In this document: one piece after another, positions 1-7,361 of the stretch | Layout: each line of letters starts with the position of its first letter | Numbering within the stretch: position 1 is the stretch's first letter | NCBI GenBank assembly: GCA_009780065.1 | Contig: WRAS01000001.1 | Location: 124,140-188,139, forward strand | Direction of reading: 5' to 3' | From: Bacillota bacterium | Lineage (GTDB): Bacteria > Bacillota > Clostridia > Christensenellales > UBA1242 | DNA length: 64,000 bases | Made by a program: the position numbers and the translations under genes | The notes under the pieces: model-generated | The model's database searches: none | Seen by the model: the letters and a program-made list of their open reading frames with translations, nothing else | Told to the model about the DNA's origin: nothing

Positions 1-2
1 GT

Positions 3-425
3 GAAATCAAACAATTGGCAAAATTACATCGAAAGACGCAACGCATCTTTTTTCTTGGGTCTGGTATGGATGCATTTTTGGCATATGAGTCCGCATTAAA
101 GGTAAAAGAAATTACCTATAACCATTGCGAAGGTTACGCGGCCTTGGAATTCAGACACGGAACCATGGCGTTGGTGGACGATAAAACATTGTGTGTGGGA
201 ATAAATACCTCACAAGAGAAAAATGACAAATTAAACAATTTGATGAACGATGTCAAATCACGCGGAAGTAAAATTTGGAACATCGATTTATTCGAAAGCG
301 GAAACAATCTTTCGTTTGTGGTGGGTGCGATCCCAAGTTTCTTTTTTGCACTTTACCTGTCAAAAGAAAAGGGTAATAACACCGACAAACCGCGAAATCT
401 AACCAAAGCGGTTACGATAGAGTAG
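3..425 (+). CDS. SIS-domain sugar isomerase, GlmS-like, C-terminal part (truncated by window edge)
   Basis: The reading frame is open to the left edge, so only the last ~140 residues are present. An apparent TTG start at base 15 is just the first permitted start codon inside the window. The fragment carries a GlmS-type SIS signature: an LGSGMDAFLAYESALKVKE stretch followed by an EFRHG motif and the ending PRNLTKAVTIE, very like the C-terminus of glucosamine-6-phosphate synthase isomerase domains. Such domains bind and isomerise phosphosugars. The EFRHG motif also occurs in AgaS-type ketose isomerases, so without the N-terminus I cannot say whether a glutaminase domain is present. It converges on the GNAT gene with a 10-base gap. 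Confidence 0.75.
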   Translation, partial: EIKQLAKLHRKTQRIFFLGSGMDAFLAYESALKVKEITYNHCEGYAALEFRHGTMALVDDKTLCVGINTSQEKNDKLNNLMNDVKSRGSKIWNIDLFESGNNLSFVVGAIPSFFFALYLSKEKGNNTDKPRNLTKAVTIE

Positions 426-435
426 AGTAATCATT

Positions 436-993
436 TCAATTTTTCTCTAATTTCTGTTGCATCCAACTTTCAAGGCTGAAAATATATCCGACTTCCTCAC
501 ATATCTGTCCTTTAATTTCACGTGTCCTTGTGTCAAAAAGATTGCCACCTATTTTCTCGTAAAAGTTTCGCCCAATTTTGTTTTCCGTTAACGTCCACAC
601 AACCATCCTATTAATTCCACGTTCCAGAAATTTATGTGAAACAAAGTCAAACATCGCTTTGCCAATTCCACTACGCTGCAAATTTGGCTCCACATAAAAT
701 GCAACTATCTCACCATAGTTCTTTTCATTATTTGGCAAACTTGTTTCTTTCGCCATATCGAAAAGACAAAATCCTCTGACAGCTCCATCTATTTCTGCGA
801 CACACATAAGGTCACCTGTTTTTCGTTCGTTGTATTCGGTAACCCGCCGTTGTGTTTCGGTTTCATAATCAAAACTATCAAGTATGTCTTGGTCAATAAT
901 TCCAACAAAAGCCTGTCGCCATGCATCAATTCTTATGCGTGACACCGCTTGCATATCGGCAATATTGCACATGCGAACAATTATATTTTTCAT
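436..993 (-). CDS. GNAT family N-acetyltransferase
   Basis: 185 residues. GNAT enzymes transfer acetyl from acetyl-CoA to an amine. The acetyl-CoA pyrophosphate loop is visible around residues 101-110 (VEPNLQRSGIGKAMFDF, an R/Q-x-x-G-x-G/A pattern), preceded by a beta-strand IVAFYV and followed by the typical NxxGRNFYEKIGG motif near residues 138-150. The acceptor substrate cannot be told from sequence. A TGT-TAAAGT extended -10 ends six bases before the ATG, so the mRNA is predicted to be leaderless. It is divergent from pduL and the two promoters share a 59-base gap. Confidence 0.85.
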   Translation of the reverse strand: MKNIIVRMCNIADMQAVSRIRIDAWRQAFVGIIDQDILDSFDYETETQRRVTEYNERKTGDLMCVAEIDGAVRGFCLFDMAKETSLPNNEKNYGEIVAFYVEPNLQRSGIGKAMFDFVSHKFLERGINRMVVWTLTENKIGRNFYEKIGGNLFDTRTREIKGQICEEVGYIFSLESWMQQKLEKN

Positions 994-999
994 ATTAAT

Positions 1000-1005
1000 A
1001 CTTTA
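1000..1005 (-). promoter_or_regulatory. -10 element of GNAT gene (leaderless)
   Basis: TAAAGT on the minus strand preceded by TGT; six bases separate it from the start codon at 993. No Shine-Dalgarno fits in that space. Confidence 0.55.
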
Positions 1006-1040
1006 ACACAAAATGGTTTGACTTGAAAACATCATGTTGA

Positions 1041-1046
1041 TAATTT
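1041..1046 (+). promoter_or_regulatory. -10 element of pduL (leaderless)
   Basis: TGA-TAATTT, with six bases (AGATAC) to the ATG at 1053. The hexamer is weaker than others in the window but the spacing matches. Confidence 0.45.
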
Positions 1047-1052
1047 AGATAC

Positions 1053-1619
1053 ATGAAAATATTATGTGAAATATCGGTTCGGCATGTCCATATATCAAAG
1101 GAACATGTCGAGATTTTGTTTGGCAAAGGGCACCAGTTAAAGTTCGTTCGTGAACTGTCACAACCGGGGCAATTTCTTGCTTCGGAACGTGTGGAATTGG
1201 TCACCGCCAAGTCCACCATAAAAAATGTTGCGGTCTTGGGGCCGGAGCGAACCCAAACCCAGGTCGAAATTTCCCGTACGGATTGTTTTGCACTTGGACT
1301 AAAAAATGTGCCAGTTCGTCAGAGCGGAAACCTAGTGGATAGCCCCGCCATCATATTAAGAACAGAAAAGGGTGAAGTAAAAATAGACAGCGGAGTAATT
1401 GTGGCACAGCGCCATATCCACATGGACACCAAAACCGCAAAAGACAATGGATTCAAGGATGGACAGATTATCAGTGTTAAATTTGGCGGCTCGCGCGGTG
1501 GGACATTGAATAACACGGTTGTACGTGTACATGATAATTTTGCCCCCGCGGTACACATTGACAGTGACGAGGGAAATGCCCTAGGGTTTTGTTCGGGCGA
1601 GGTTGAGATACTGGCGTAA
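1053..1619 (+). CDS. pduL: Phosphate acyltransferase PduL (phosphotransacetylase)
   Basis: 188 residues, the usual length for the short cytosolic PduL form. PduL exchanges CoA and phosphate on acetyl- or propionyl-groups. Two copies of the family hallmark are present: SVRHVHIS near residues 8-15 and AQRHIHMD near residues 117-124, whose histidines bind catalytic zinc in characterised PduL proteins. The N-terminus has no obvious encapsulation peptide and no shell-protein genes are nearby, so it probably works in the cytosol, feeding acetyl phosphate to AckA (gene at 50.6-51.7 kb). No Pta-type enzyme is seen in this window. The start is the ATG six bases after a -10-like element. Confidence 0.92.
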   Translation: MKILCEISVRHVHISKEHVEILFGKGHQLKFVRELSQPGQFLASERVELVTAKSTIKNVAVLGPERTQTQVEISRTDCFALGLKNVPVRQSGNLVDSPAIILRTEKGEVKIDSGVIVAQRHIHMDTKTAKDNGFKDGQIISVKFGGSRGGTLNNTVVRVHDNFAPAVHIDSDEGNALGFCSGEVEILA

Positions 1620-1629
1620 ACAAAACGTA

Positions 1630-1944
1630 TTAGAGTTCTCTTTGTAGTGTAGAAGTTTTTTGCAATGCAATTGAAATGATTCTCAACATTTCATTTTGCA
1701 TGTTCAGAGTTTCTAAATGGTTGGCTTTTGTTTCTTGTTGTTCAATTTCTTTTGCCAGACGCTCGTATTCTCGTTTAAGATGTGCGGGCAATTTTGTCAA
1801 TAATGATGGCAACCTTGCAAACAATACATTCGTTTCAGTATAGACCTTGGCAACAAGCTGGGAAACACTTACATTATCAAACCATTCTGGGTTTTCCAGG
1901 CATTGCTCAATTTGACTAATTAACCCCTTTATACTTTTGTCCAT
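1630..1944 (-). CDS. Hypothetical protein, coiled-coil
   Basis: 104 residues with no family I recognise. The second half (about residues 58-98) is rich in E, K, Q and L with heptad-like spacing and should form a coiled coil; there is no signal peptide or membrane segment. The start ATG is preceded by AAAGGAT at a suitable distance, so it is translated from a leadered mRNA, probably continuing from the XRE gene 15 bases upstream. It may therefore belong to the same transcript as the cysteine-rich micro-protein and its regulator. Function unknown. Confidence 0.6.
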   Translation of the reverse strand: MDKSIKGLISQIEQCLENPEWFDNVSVSQLVAKVYTETNVLFARLPSLLTKLPAHLKREYERLAKEIEQQETKANHLETLNMQNEMLRIISIALQKTSTLQREL

Positions 1945-1959
1945 GTAATCCTTTATATG

Positions 1960-2193
1960 TCAAATTTTACTACAACAATCGCAACATCCACAAGTACATG
2001 TGCACGGATCTTTGCCAAGGAAATAACATATATCGCGGGTGCCAAATATTTCACCAATCTTCGCCAACATGAAAATATCGGGGAGGCTGTCACCCCGTTC
2101 CCATTTGCCGACACATTGTTGTGTAACGTTCAACATCTCGGCAAATTGCGATTGTGAAAGCCCCTTGTCTTTTCGCCCTTTCGCGATACGCAT
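1960..2193 (-). CDS. XRE-family transcriptional regulator with cysteine-rich C-terminal tail
   Basis: 77 residues from the ATG at 2193. Residues 1-60 form a Cro/C1-type helix-turn-helix: LSQSQFAEMLNV, then TQQCVGKWERGDSLPD, the recognition-helix pattern of XRE proteins. The unusual part is the end: residues 64-74 hold seven cysteines (C64, 66, 68, 70, 71, 73, 74), with C56 just before. This looks like a metal- or redox-sensing appendage. The frame stays open upstream to 2313, but that stretch overlaps the cysteine-rich micro-protein gene in another frame, so the shorter form is preferred. The gene sits 20 bases downstream of the micro-protein and is probably cotranscribed with it. Confidence 0.75.
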   Translation of the reverse strand: MRIAKGRKDKGLSQSQFAEMLNVTQQCVGKWERGDSLPDIFMLAKIGEIFGTRDICYFLGKDPCTCTCGCCDCCSKI

Positions 2194-2213
2194 CCCAATG
2201 ATTTCAATATTTA

Positions 2214-2336
2214 TTATCCTTGCTTTTTGCAGTCGCAGCCGCATTTGCATTCTGGCGTGCATTTGCACTCTTGTGGTGTGCATGGGCATTTGTCGCATTT
2301 GCATTCTGGGCATTGGCAGATTCTTTCTTTCTCCAT
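2214..2336 (-). CDS. Cysteine-rich micro-protein (metallothionein-like)
   Basis: A 40-residue open frame with 12 cysteines and 6 lysines, built from repeated C-x-C and C-x2-C spacings (for example ECKCDKCPC, then ECKC twice, then GCDC). No histidine, no signal peptide. It has a good Shine-Dalgarno (AAAGGAG at 2347-2353) and a strong promoter upstream, which argue for a real gene despite its size. Composition resembles metallothioneins that bind Zn, Cu or Cd through cysteine thiolates, but I cannot assign it to a known family. It is followed by an XRE regulator with its own cysteine-rich tail, suggesting metal-responsive autoregulation. Confidence 0.72.
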   Translation of the reverse strand: MEKERICQCPECKCDKCPCTPQECKCTPECKCGCDCKKQG

Positions 2337-2357
2337 GTTACAAGTTCTCCTTTATAT

Positions 2358-2386
2358 ATTATAATTATCTTGCAAGATTAATACAA
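2358..2386 (-). promoter_or_regulatory. Promoter of the cysteine-rich protein / XRE operon
   Basis: On the minus strand TTGTAT (2386-2381), a 17-base spacer and a perfect TATAAT (2363-2358), followed by AAAGGAG and the ATG at 2336. This is a leadered promoter, unlike most promoters nearby. Confidence 0.65.
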
Positions 2387-2435
2387 TTATATTTCGTGCA
2401 GAGTAAAATGTCCAACAACCGTTCGTTGTGAAGAA

Positions 2436-2963
2436 TTATAAATTACCCTCGATCGTTTTAACAATATTTGTATATACCTCGTAGGTAGATTCAAAGTCTT
2501 TATATTTCACGTCGATCATAATTGGTTTATCGGTTTCTTCGTTAATTACGATTTCGGCTTGTGTCTTTTCGAAATGGATTTCAATGTCGTTGTCGCCTTG
2601 TCGGCCTGTTACAATTATCTCTGGTTCCTCGTTTCTAAAAGAAACATAGGGTTTCATTTTAAAAGCAAATTTGCCTATGAAGGCATCAAAAGTTTTGTCT
2701 TTAATGTCTAATAGAATTTGGTCGTATTTTGTGTGTTTGCTTTTATTGGAAATTTTTTCGTAAACGCTTCTTTTATTTCTTTTGTTGACAAAATAGAAAA
2801 TTAGAGGCAAGGCAATTAAGGCAAATAAGACAACAGGAATCAATAAAACTATTGTAATGATATACATTCCCAGAATGCCAAAAATGATGATGGCTGTTGC
2901 ATAGATAAATACAAAAAGTCTAATTAAATTAGATATTAAGAAATCCTTTGTGCTTTCTTTCAT
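2436..2963 (-). CDS. Hypothetical membrane protein, two transmembrane segments
   Basis: 175 residues from the ATG at 2963. Two long hydrophobic stretches lie at about residues 12-32 and 36-59 and are followed by a basic NKRNKRS loop. The remaining ~115 residues are polar and probably cytoplasmic, with alternating strands. I recognise no family. An ATG 21 bases further upstream is in frame, but a TGA-TATTAT extended -10 lies between the two ATGs, seven bases before the inner one, so the inner ATG is chosen and the message is predicted to be leaderless. Its promoter is back to back with that of rsgA. Confidence 0.7.
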   Translation of the reverse strand: MKESTKDFLISNLIRLFVFIYATAIIIFGILGMYIITIVLLIPVVLFALIALPLIFYFVNKRNKRSVYEKISNKSKHTKYDQILLDIKDKTFDAFIGKFAFKMKPYVSFRNEEPEIIVTGRQGDNDIEIHFEKTQAEIVINEETDKPIMIDVKYKDFESTYEVYTNIVKTIEGNL

Positions 2964-2970
2964 ATCTAAA

Positions 2971-2976
2971 ATAATA
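2971..2976 (-). promoter_or_regulatory. -10 element of the two-TM protein gene (leaderless)
   Basis: TGA-TATTAT on the minus strand, seven bases before the ATG at 2963. Confidence 0.55.
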
Positions 2977-2998
2977 TCACACATTTATGTTGTTGTGA

Positions 2999-3004
2999 TA
3001 CAAT
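2999..3004 (+). promoter_or_regulatory. -10 element of rsgA (leaderless)
   Basis: TGA-TACAAT extended -10 with six bases (AGTTCC) to the rsgA ATG at 3011. Confidence 0.65.
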
Positions 3005-3010
3005 AGTTCC

Positions 3011-3907
3011 ATGCTTGTCGGTCAGATAACTTCTGTACATAAAACTGGGTACGTTGCAATTGCCAATAACGTACCACAATTTTGTATTGTAAATAATTCG
3101 TATAAATCTGACGACAAACCTGTTGTAGGCGATATCGCGCATATCGAAAAGCGGGACGATCAACACATAATTATAAATATCGAACCACGTAAAAGTGTAA
3201 TAGGTCGATATGATTTTTTCAAAGAACGGTACCAAGTATTTGCATCCAACGTGGATTTAATAATGGTGGTGACCAGTGCGAATCGCGAATTCTCGCCCGC
3301 ACGTATAAGGCGGTTTTTGTCACTCAGTGGTGATCAAGCGGTTAAGAAGTTAGTTGTTCTTACCAAGGTTGATTTATCGAAGGATATAGATTTCTATACG
3401 AAAAAATTAGAAAAGGAATTTCCAGGTATTTCATATTTTACAATTAATGCACTGGATTCAGAGCAAGTTATGGGTCTGGAAAAACATTTTAAAAAGGGCG
3501 AGGTTGCATTATTACTTGGTTCCAGTGGGGTAGGCAAAAGCACGATAATAAATACCCTGTGTGGAATTAATATCCGAACCCAAGATGTGCAGGACGAGAG
3601 ATTTCTTAATAAGGGAAAACACACCACCAGTTCCCGCAATATGTATGCTACAAAAACAGGACGAAAAATTATCGATGTTCCCGGCGTTAGGATAGTCGGT
3701 GTCGAAGAAGATGTTGCAAAAAAATCAGACATATTCGATAAGATAAGTGAATTGGCGCAGGGGTGTAAATTCAGAAACTGCCGCCATATAACCGAGAATA
3801 ATTGTGCAGTTAAAAATGCAATCGAACAAGGCGAGTTAGAGGCAGAGGAGTTAGAAAACTTTTTCCAGACAATTGAAAACACGGATAGGAAAAAATTTAA
3901 GAAATAA
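3011..3907 (+). CDS. rsgA: Ribosome small subunit-dependent GTPase RsgA
   Basis: 298 residues, normal for RsgA (YloQ/YjeQ), a circularly permuted GTPase that checks late maturation of the 30S subunit. Order of motifs matches: N-terminal OB-fold region (1-70), G4 TKVDLS near residue 118, G1 GSSGVGKSTIIN near 171-182, switch II DVPGV near 223, and a C-terminal zinc knuckle C-x4-C-x-H-x6-C (CKFRNCRH...C) near 256-269. Leaderless start predicted. It converges on the HhH-GPD-like gene with only four bases between the stops. Confidence 0.96.
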   Translation: MLVGQITSVHKTGYVAIANNVPQFCIVNNSYKSDDKPVVGDIAHIEKRDDQHIIINIEPRKSVIGRYDFFKERYQVFASNVDLIMVVTSANREFSPARIRRFLSLSGDQAVKKLVVLTKVDLSKDIDFYTKKLEKEFPGISYFTINALDSEQVMGLEKHFKKGEVALLLGSSGVGKSTIINTLCGINIRTQDVQDERFLNKGKHTTSSRNMYATKTGRKIIDVPGVRIVGVEEDVAKKSDIFDKISELAQGCKFRNCRHITENNCAVKNAIEQGELEAEELENFFQTIENTDRKKFKK

Positions 3908-3911
3908 TCAA

Positions 3912-4649
3912 TTAAATTTCAACAACAAAACCATTTCGGCTCCATAGCCAAAATGGGGTATGTAAATCTATTGGAGAGTACTTTGTTCCTTTCAGGATAT
4001 TTTCCCAGCGCTCGCTTGTGATATCACGAATATTTGATTTATCTAATTCATGCTCTGTGATGATACCTAGTTTAACGCTTGCTTGCAAAACGTGGGTGTC
4101 TGGTGCAATTGTAATTGCATTTTTATTTGTTAATTTCAAACCCGTATAATTGGTAACAACATAAAGCCAATAATTCAAAATTTTGCTACCAGATAAATAT
4201 GGAAATTTCTTTTTATTTGCATTGATGAATAACTTAATATTCGCAATGTTGCTATTATTTTGTGTGAACAGGTTTCTTAAATCATCATCAAAATCATTAA
4301 CTATGGTTTCGCACAAAGTTCGCCAAATGGTCGGTTGTTTGTTTGGTTGTAATGCGACTTTATGTTTCACCAGTTTTTCTCTTAGTTCTTCATTACTCAT
4401 TAACAGAACTTTTTGTGGATAAAAAATATCTTTGGTTGTTGCATCATTCCAAGTTGAAAGGGCAGATTGCCAAAGTTTGTATGAATTGCGTTGGTAGTTT
4501 AGTGCCATGGGTAAGGTAAAATAAAGCAGGTTCTCGGAACTTGTTCCATCCAATTTTGGGTTGGCATCTTCGGGCATAATCTCACCACCAAGTTTACCTT
4601 GCTTGTGTAACTCTATTAACTTATCAAGTTTTAATAAAAGCGCTTCCAT
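3912..4649 (-). CDS. HhH-GPD-superfamily DNA glycosylase-like protein (tentative)
   Basis: 245 residues. The region around residues 148-192 resembles the core of endonuclease III/OGG enzymes: YLSGSKILNYWL at the place of the helix-hairpin-helix LPGVGxKTA, then IAPDTHVLQASVKLG matching the VDTH motif that carries the catalytic aspartate. There is no C-terminal iron-sulfur cysteine cluster, and the N-terminal half is unfamiliar. If the match is right, it excises damaged bases; it could equally be a divergent, uncharacterised relative. A TGG-TAAACT -10-like element lies 11 bases before the ATG, leaving a very short leader. Confidence 0.45.
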   Translation of the reverse strand: MEALLLKLDKLIELHKQGKLGGEIMPEDANPKLDGTSSENLLYFTLPMALNYQRNSYKLWQSALSTWNDATTKDIFYPQKVLLMSNEELREKLVKHKVALQPNKQPTIWRTLCETIVNDFDDDLRNLFTQNNSNIANIKLFINANKKKFPYLSGSKILNYWLYVVTNYTGLKLTNKNAITIAPDTHVLQASVKLGIITEHELDKSNIRDITSERWENILKGTKYSPIDLHTPFWLWSRNGFVVEI

Positions 4650-4701
4650 AATTTGTTCTTAGTTTACCATATAACCAGATGACATAAAAACACAATAGTG
4701 A

Positions 4702-4707
4702 TAAACT
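4702..4707 (+). promoter_or_regulatory. -10 element of transketolase gene (leaderless)
   Basis: TGA-TAAACT with six bases (TCATTT) to the ATG at 4714; no Shine-Dalgarno. Confidence 0.6.
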
Positions 4708-4713
4708 TCATTT

Positions 4714-6663
4714 ATGGAAAAAATTATTAATAAAACTGTGGATACTTTGCGTGTGTTGTCCGCCGAGACAATTAGTCACTCCAACAGCGGTCATTCTGGA
4801 ATTGCCTTGGGTGCCGCACCAATTATGTATGCAACGTATGCCAGCATGCGCGTAGATCCCGCAAATCCGTCATGGTTCAATCGCGACCGTTTTGTGATGA
4901 GTGCAGGGCATGGCTCGGCATTACTTTACTCGACGTTAAATATGTTTGGTTTTCCAATTCAAAAGGATGATTTAAAGACGTTTCGAAAATTGGGAAGCAA
5001 GCTCCATGGTCACCCAGAACTTTTTCCCGAATTAGGCATAGATGCCTCTACGGGCCCTCTGGGACAGGGAATTGCGATGGCGGTTGGAATTGCACTTGCT
5101 GAAAAGAAATTATCGGCAACGTATAATCGTGACAAATTATCTATGGTTGATCATTACACATATTGCCTTGTGGGGGACGGATGTTTGATGGAAGGGGTCA
5201 GTTACGAAGCATGTAATTTAGCGGGTCTATGGCAATTGAACAAGTTAATTGTTCTGTACGATGCGAACGAAATTACATTGGACGGAACACGTGCAAGTGC
5301 AGACGGCGAAGATATTGTAAAAAGATTTATGGCATGTGGATGGAACGTGTTAGCGGTGGACAAAGCGGACACAGCCACCCCAATATTGGACGCCCTTAAA
5401 AAGGCAAAACGTTCGAAAACAAAACCAACATTAATTGTATGTCGCACCACGATTGGGTATGGATCGTCCACGGCAGGTACAGCCAAGGCACATGGTCAGG
5501 TTTTGACTACGGATGAAATCATGGGATTGCGAAAATCATGGGGATTAAAAGGTGAATTGTTTGCAATTGATAAAGATGTCGAAGAGCACATGTCAACAAT
5601 CATCAAAGGAAAAACAGGTGTCAGCAAAAAATGGAAAATAAAAAAATATAAACGAGAATTTCCAACCGAGTACGCAAACCTTGTTCAATTTTATGAAGTC
5701 AAAAAAAAGCCAGCGCAATACAATTTAAATGCGAATAAAAAACCAATGGCGTTGCGTGATGCTGGGCACGAGATGTTGCAACAAATGCACGCGCAAAACC
5801 CGCGTCTGGTTGGTGCCAATGCGGATATATCATCCACAACAAAAGCGTTTATAAAGGGCGGTGGAATATGGGCGGTGGACAATCAAACGGCGACCGATAT
5901 TGCATGCGGTGTACGTGAACATGCTATGGCGGCGATTGCGAATGGACTGGCGCTGCATGGATATATGCTGTATTGTTCGACGTTCTTGGCTTTCTCGGAT
6001 TATTTGAAACCTGCATTAAGATTAAGTTCATTAATGAATTTGCCAGTACATTATATATTCAGTCACGATGGTATAGGCAACCCACCAGACGGCCCAACAC
6101 ACCAGGCGAACGAGCACATCACCGCATTACGAATAGTTCCCAATATGCATGTATTCCGCCCATGCAATGATGTGGAAACCGCACAAACATTCAAATGGAT
6201 ATACGAAAGCGGAAAGCCATCGACAACAATAGTCAGCCGCAGTGGCGGTACATATCCAACGTATTCAGACAATGCGGATGTAACCAAAGGTGGGTATTTG
6301 GTGAAATCTGTGGACAATCCGCAAGCGACTATATTGGCAACGGGATTGGAGGTGGAGCTTGCGATGGATGTGGGTGAAATGCTTGCAAAAGAGAGTATTC
6401 ATGTAAACGTTGCAAGTATGCCATGTTTGGAACTGTTTAACGTACAAAGTGGCGCATACAAAAAATCTGTCCTTGGCAAGGCACCGCGTGTTGCAATCGA
6501 AATGGGGAACGGTATAATCTGGCACAAATATGTTGGCGACAAGGGCAGTATTATCAGTTTCGATGAATTCGGCAAAAGTGCAGGCGAGAAAGAGTTGCGC
6601 GAACATCTTGGATTTACAACGGAGAACGTAGTCAAGGTTATAAAGGAAATGTTGGAGAAATAA
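4714..6663 (+). CDS. tkt: Transketolase
   Basis: 649 residues in one chain, full length for a bacterial transketolase, a thiamine diphosphate enzyme that moves two-carbon units in the non-oxidative pentose phosphate pathway. Visible marks: GHSGIALGAAP near residue 26, HGSALLYS near 67, the ThDP motif GDGCLMEG...N (153-168), and in the pyrimidine half GVREHAMAAIANGLALHG near 392-410 followed by YCSTFLAFSDYLKPALR and SHDGIGNPPDGPTHQ. Predicted leaderless. The histidine phosphatase gene follows by four bases, so the two are probably one transcript. Confidence 0.96.
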   Translation: MEKIINKTVDTLRVLSAETISHSNSGHSGIALGAAPIMYATYASMRVDPANPSWFNRDRFVMSAGHGSALLYSTLNMFGFPIQKDDLKTFRKLGSKLHGHPELFPELGIDASTGPLGQGIAMAVGIALAEKKLSATYNRDKLSMVDHYTYCLVGDGCLMEGVSYEACNLAGLWQLNKLIVLYDANEITLDGTRASADGEDIVKRFMACGWNVLAVDKADTATPILDALKKAKRSKTKPTLIVCRTTIGYGSSTAGTAKAHGQVLTTDEIMGLRKSWGLKGELFAIDKDVEEHMSTIIKGKTGVSKKWKIKKYKREFPTEYANLVQFYEVKKKPAQYNLNANKKPMALRDAGHEMLQQMHAQNPRLVGANADISSTTKAFIKGGGIWAVDNQTATDIACGVREHAMAAIANGLALHGYMLYCSTFLAFSDYLKPALRLSSLMNLPVHYIFSHDGIGNPPDGPTHQANEHITALRIVPNMHVFRPCNDVETAQTFKWIYESGKPSTTIVSRSGGTYPTYSDNADVTKGGYLVKSVDNPQATILATGLEVELAMDVGEMLAKESIHVNVASMPCLELFNVQSGAYKKSVLGKAPRVAIEMGNGIIWHKYVGDKGSIISFDEFGKSAGEKELREHLGFTTENVVKVIKEMLEK

Positions 6664-6667
6664 AATT

Positions 6668-7330
6668 ATGAAATATATTTTTGTAAGACATGGCGAACCT
6701 GAAAATTGTTATGGACCAAATGGCGAATATAAACCAAGCAAAAAATCTGGTCTTAGTACAGTTGGAATACAACAAGCAAGATCAGCAGGGCAATTGATAA
6801 AACAACAATATAACCCAAAATATATTATATCAAGTGACACACGGCGTGCGCTTGAAACTGCACAACAAATTAATTCGCAGTTGAATGAACAACTTGAGAT
6901 ATCAGAAAATGAAGAAGTGCGAGAACATCATATTTACGAAGACGTGTTAGACAGTAAAGATGTGTTAGATAGCGAGTATGGAGAAGGCGGAAGTAATAAA
7001 ATAATGGAGAGAGGAGCAATACCTTTTGAACAGGCATTCGCGAAATGTCAAAAGATTATAGAAAACCTTGAACAGGGACAATATGATGGGGATGTGGTTA
7101 TTGCAACACATGGTAATATTATGAGAATGTTAAAATTCTGTGCCATAGAAACCGAACCCGATTATGAGAGATACAAGTCAACTTTGGATGGGTCCATTTA
7201 TTCACGAGGCAAAGTAAGAAATTTTTGCAAAATGTTTGCGGTTGACCTTGACGTGCCAAGAGAACAAAGAAAAATAGTGGAAATGAAAATTGCAAAAGAA
7301 CAACAAGCAGGTAAAGAAGAAATAGAATAG
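6668..7330 (+). CDS. Histidine phosphatase family protein (phosphoglycerate mutase-like)
   Basis: 220 residues. The catalytic RHG motif is at the start (FVRHGEPE, residues 5-12), a second arginine lies in SSDTRRALETA near residue 57, an acidic EVREH is near 83, and the second catalytic histidine is in IATHGNIMRML near 140. These define the branch-1 histidine phosphatase fold, covering cofactor-dependent phosphoglycerate mutases and small-molecule phosphatases; the substrate is not evident. GGAGAAAT from the end of tkt can act as its ribosome-binding site, suggesting translational linkage to transketolase. Confidence 0.85.
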   Translation: MKYIFVRHGEPENCYGPNGEYKPSKKSGLSTVGIQQARSAGQLIKQQYNPKYIISSDTRRALETAQQINSQLNEQLEISENEEVREHHIYEDVLDSKDVLDSEYGEGGSNKIMERGAIPFEQAFAKCQKIIENLEQGQYDGDVVIATHGNIMRMLKFCAIETEPDYERYKSTLDGSIYSRGKVRNFCKMFAVDLDVPREQRKIVEMKIAKEQQAGKEEIE

Positions 7331-7361
7331 CCAGCCATTACTTAGCAATGTTGTAAACAAA

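Noticed and set aside
1053..1619. PduL as part of a propanediol or ethanolamine microcompartment
   Set aside because: No shell proteins, no diol dehydratase and no encapsulation peptide in the visible neighbourhood.
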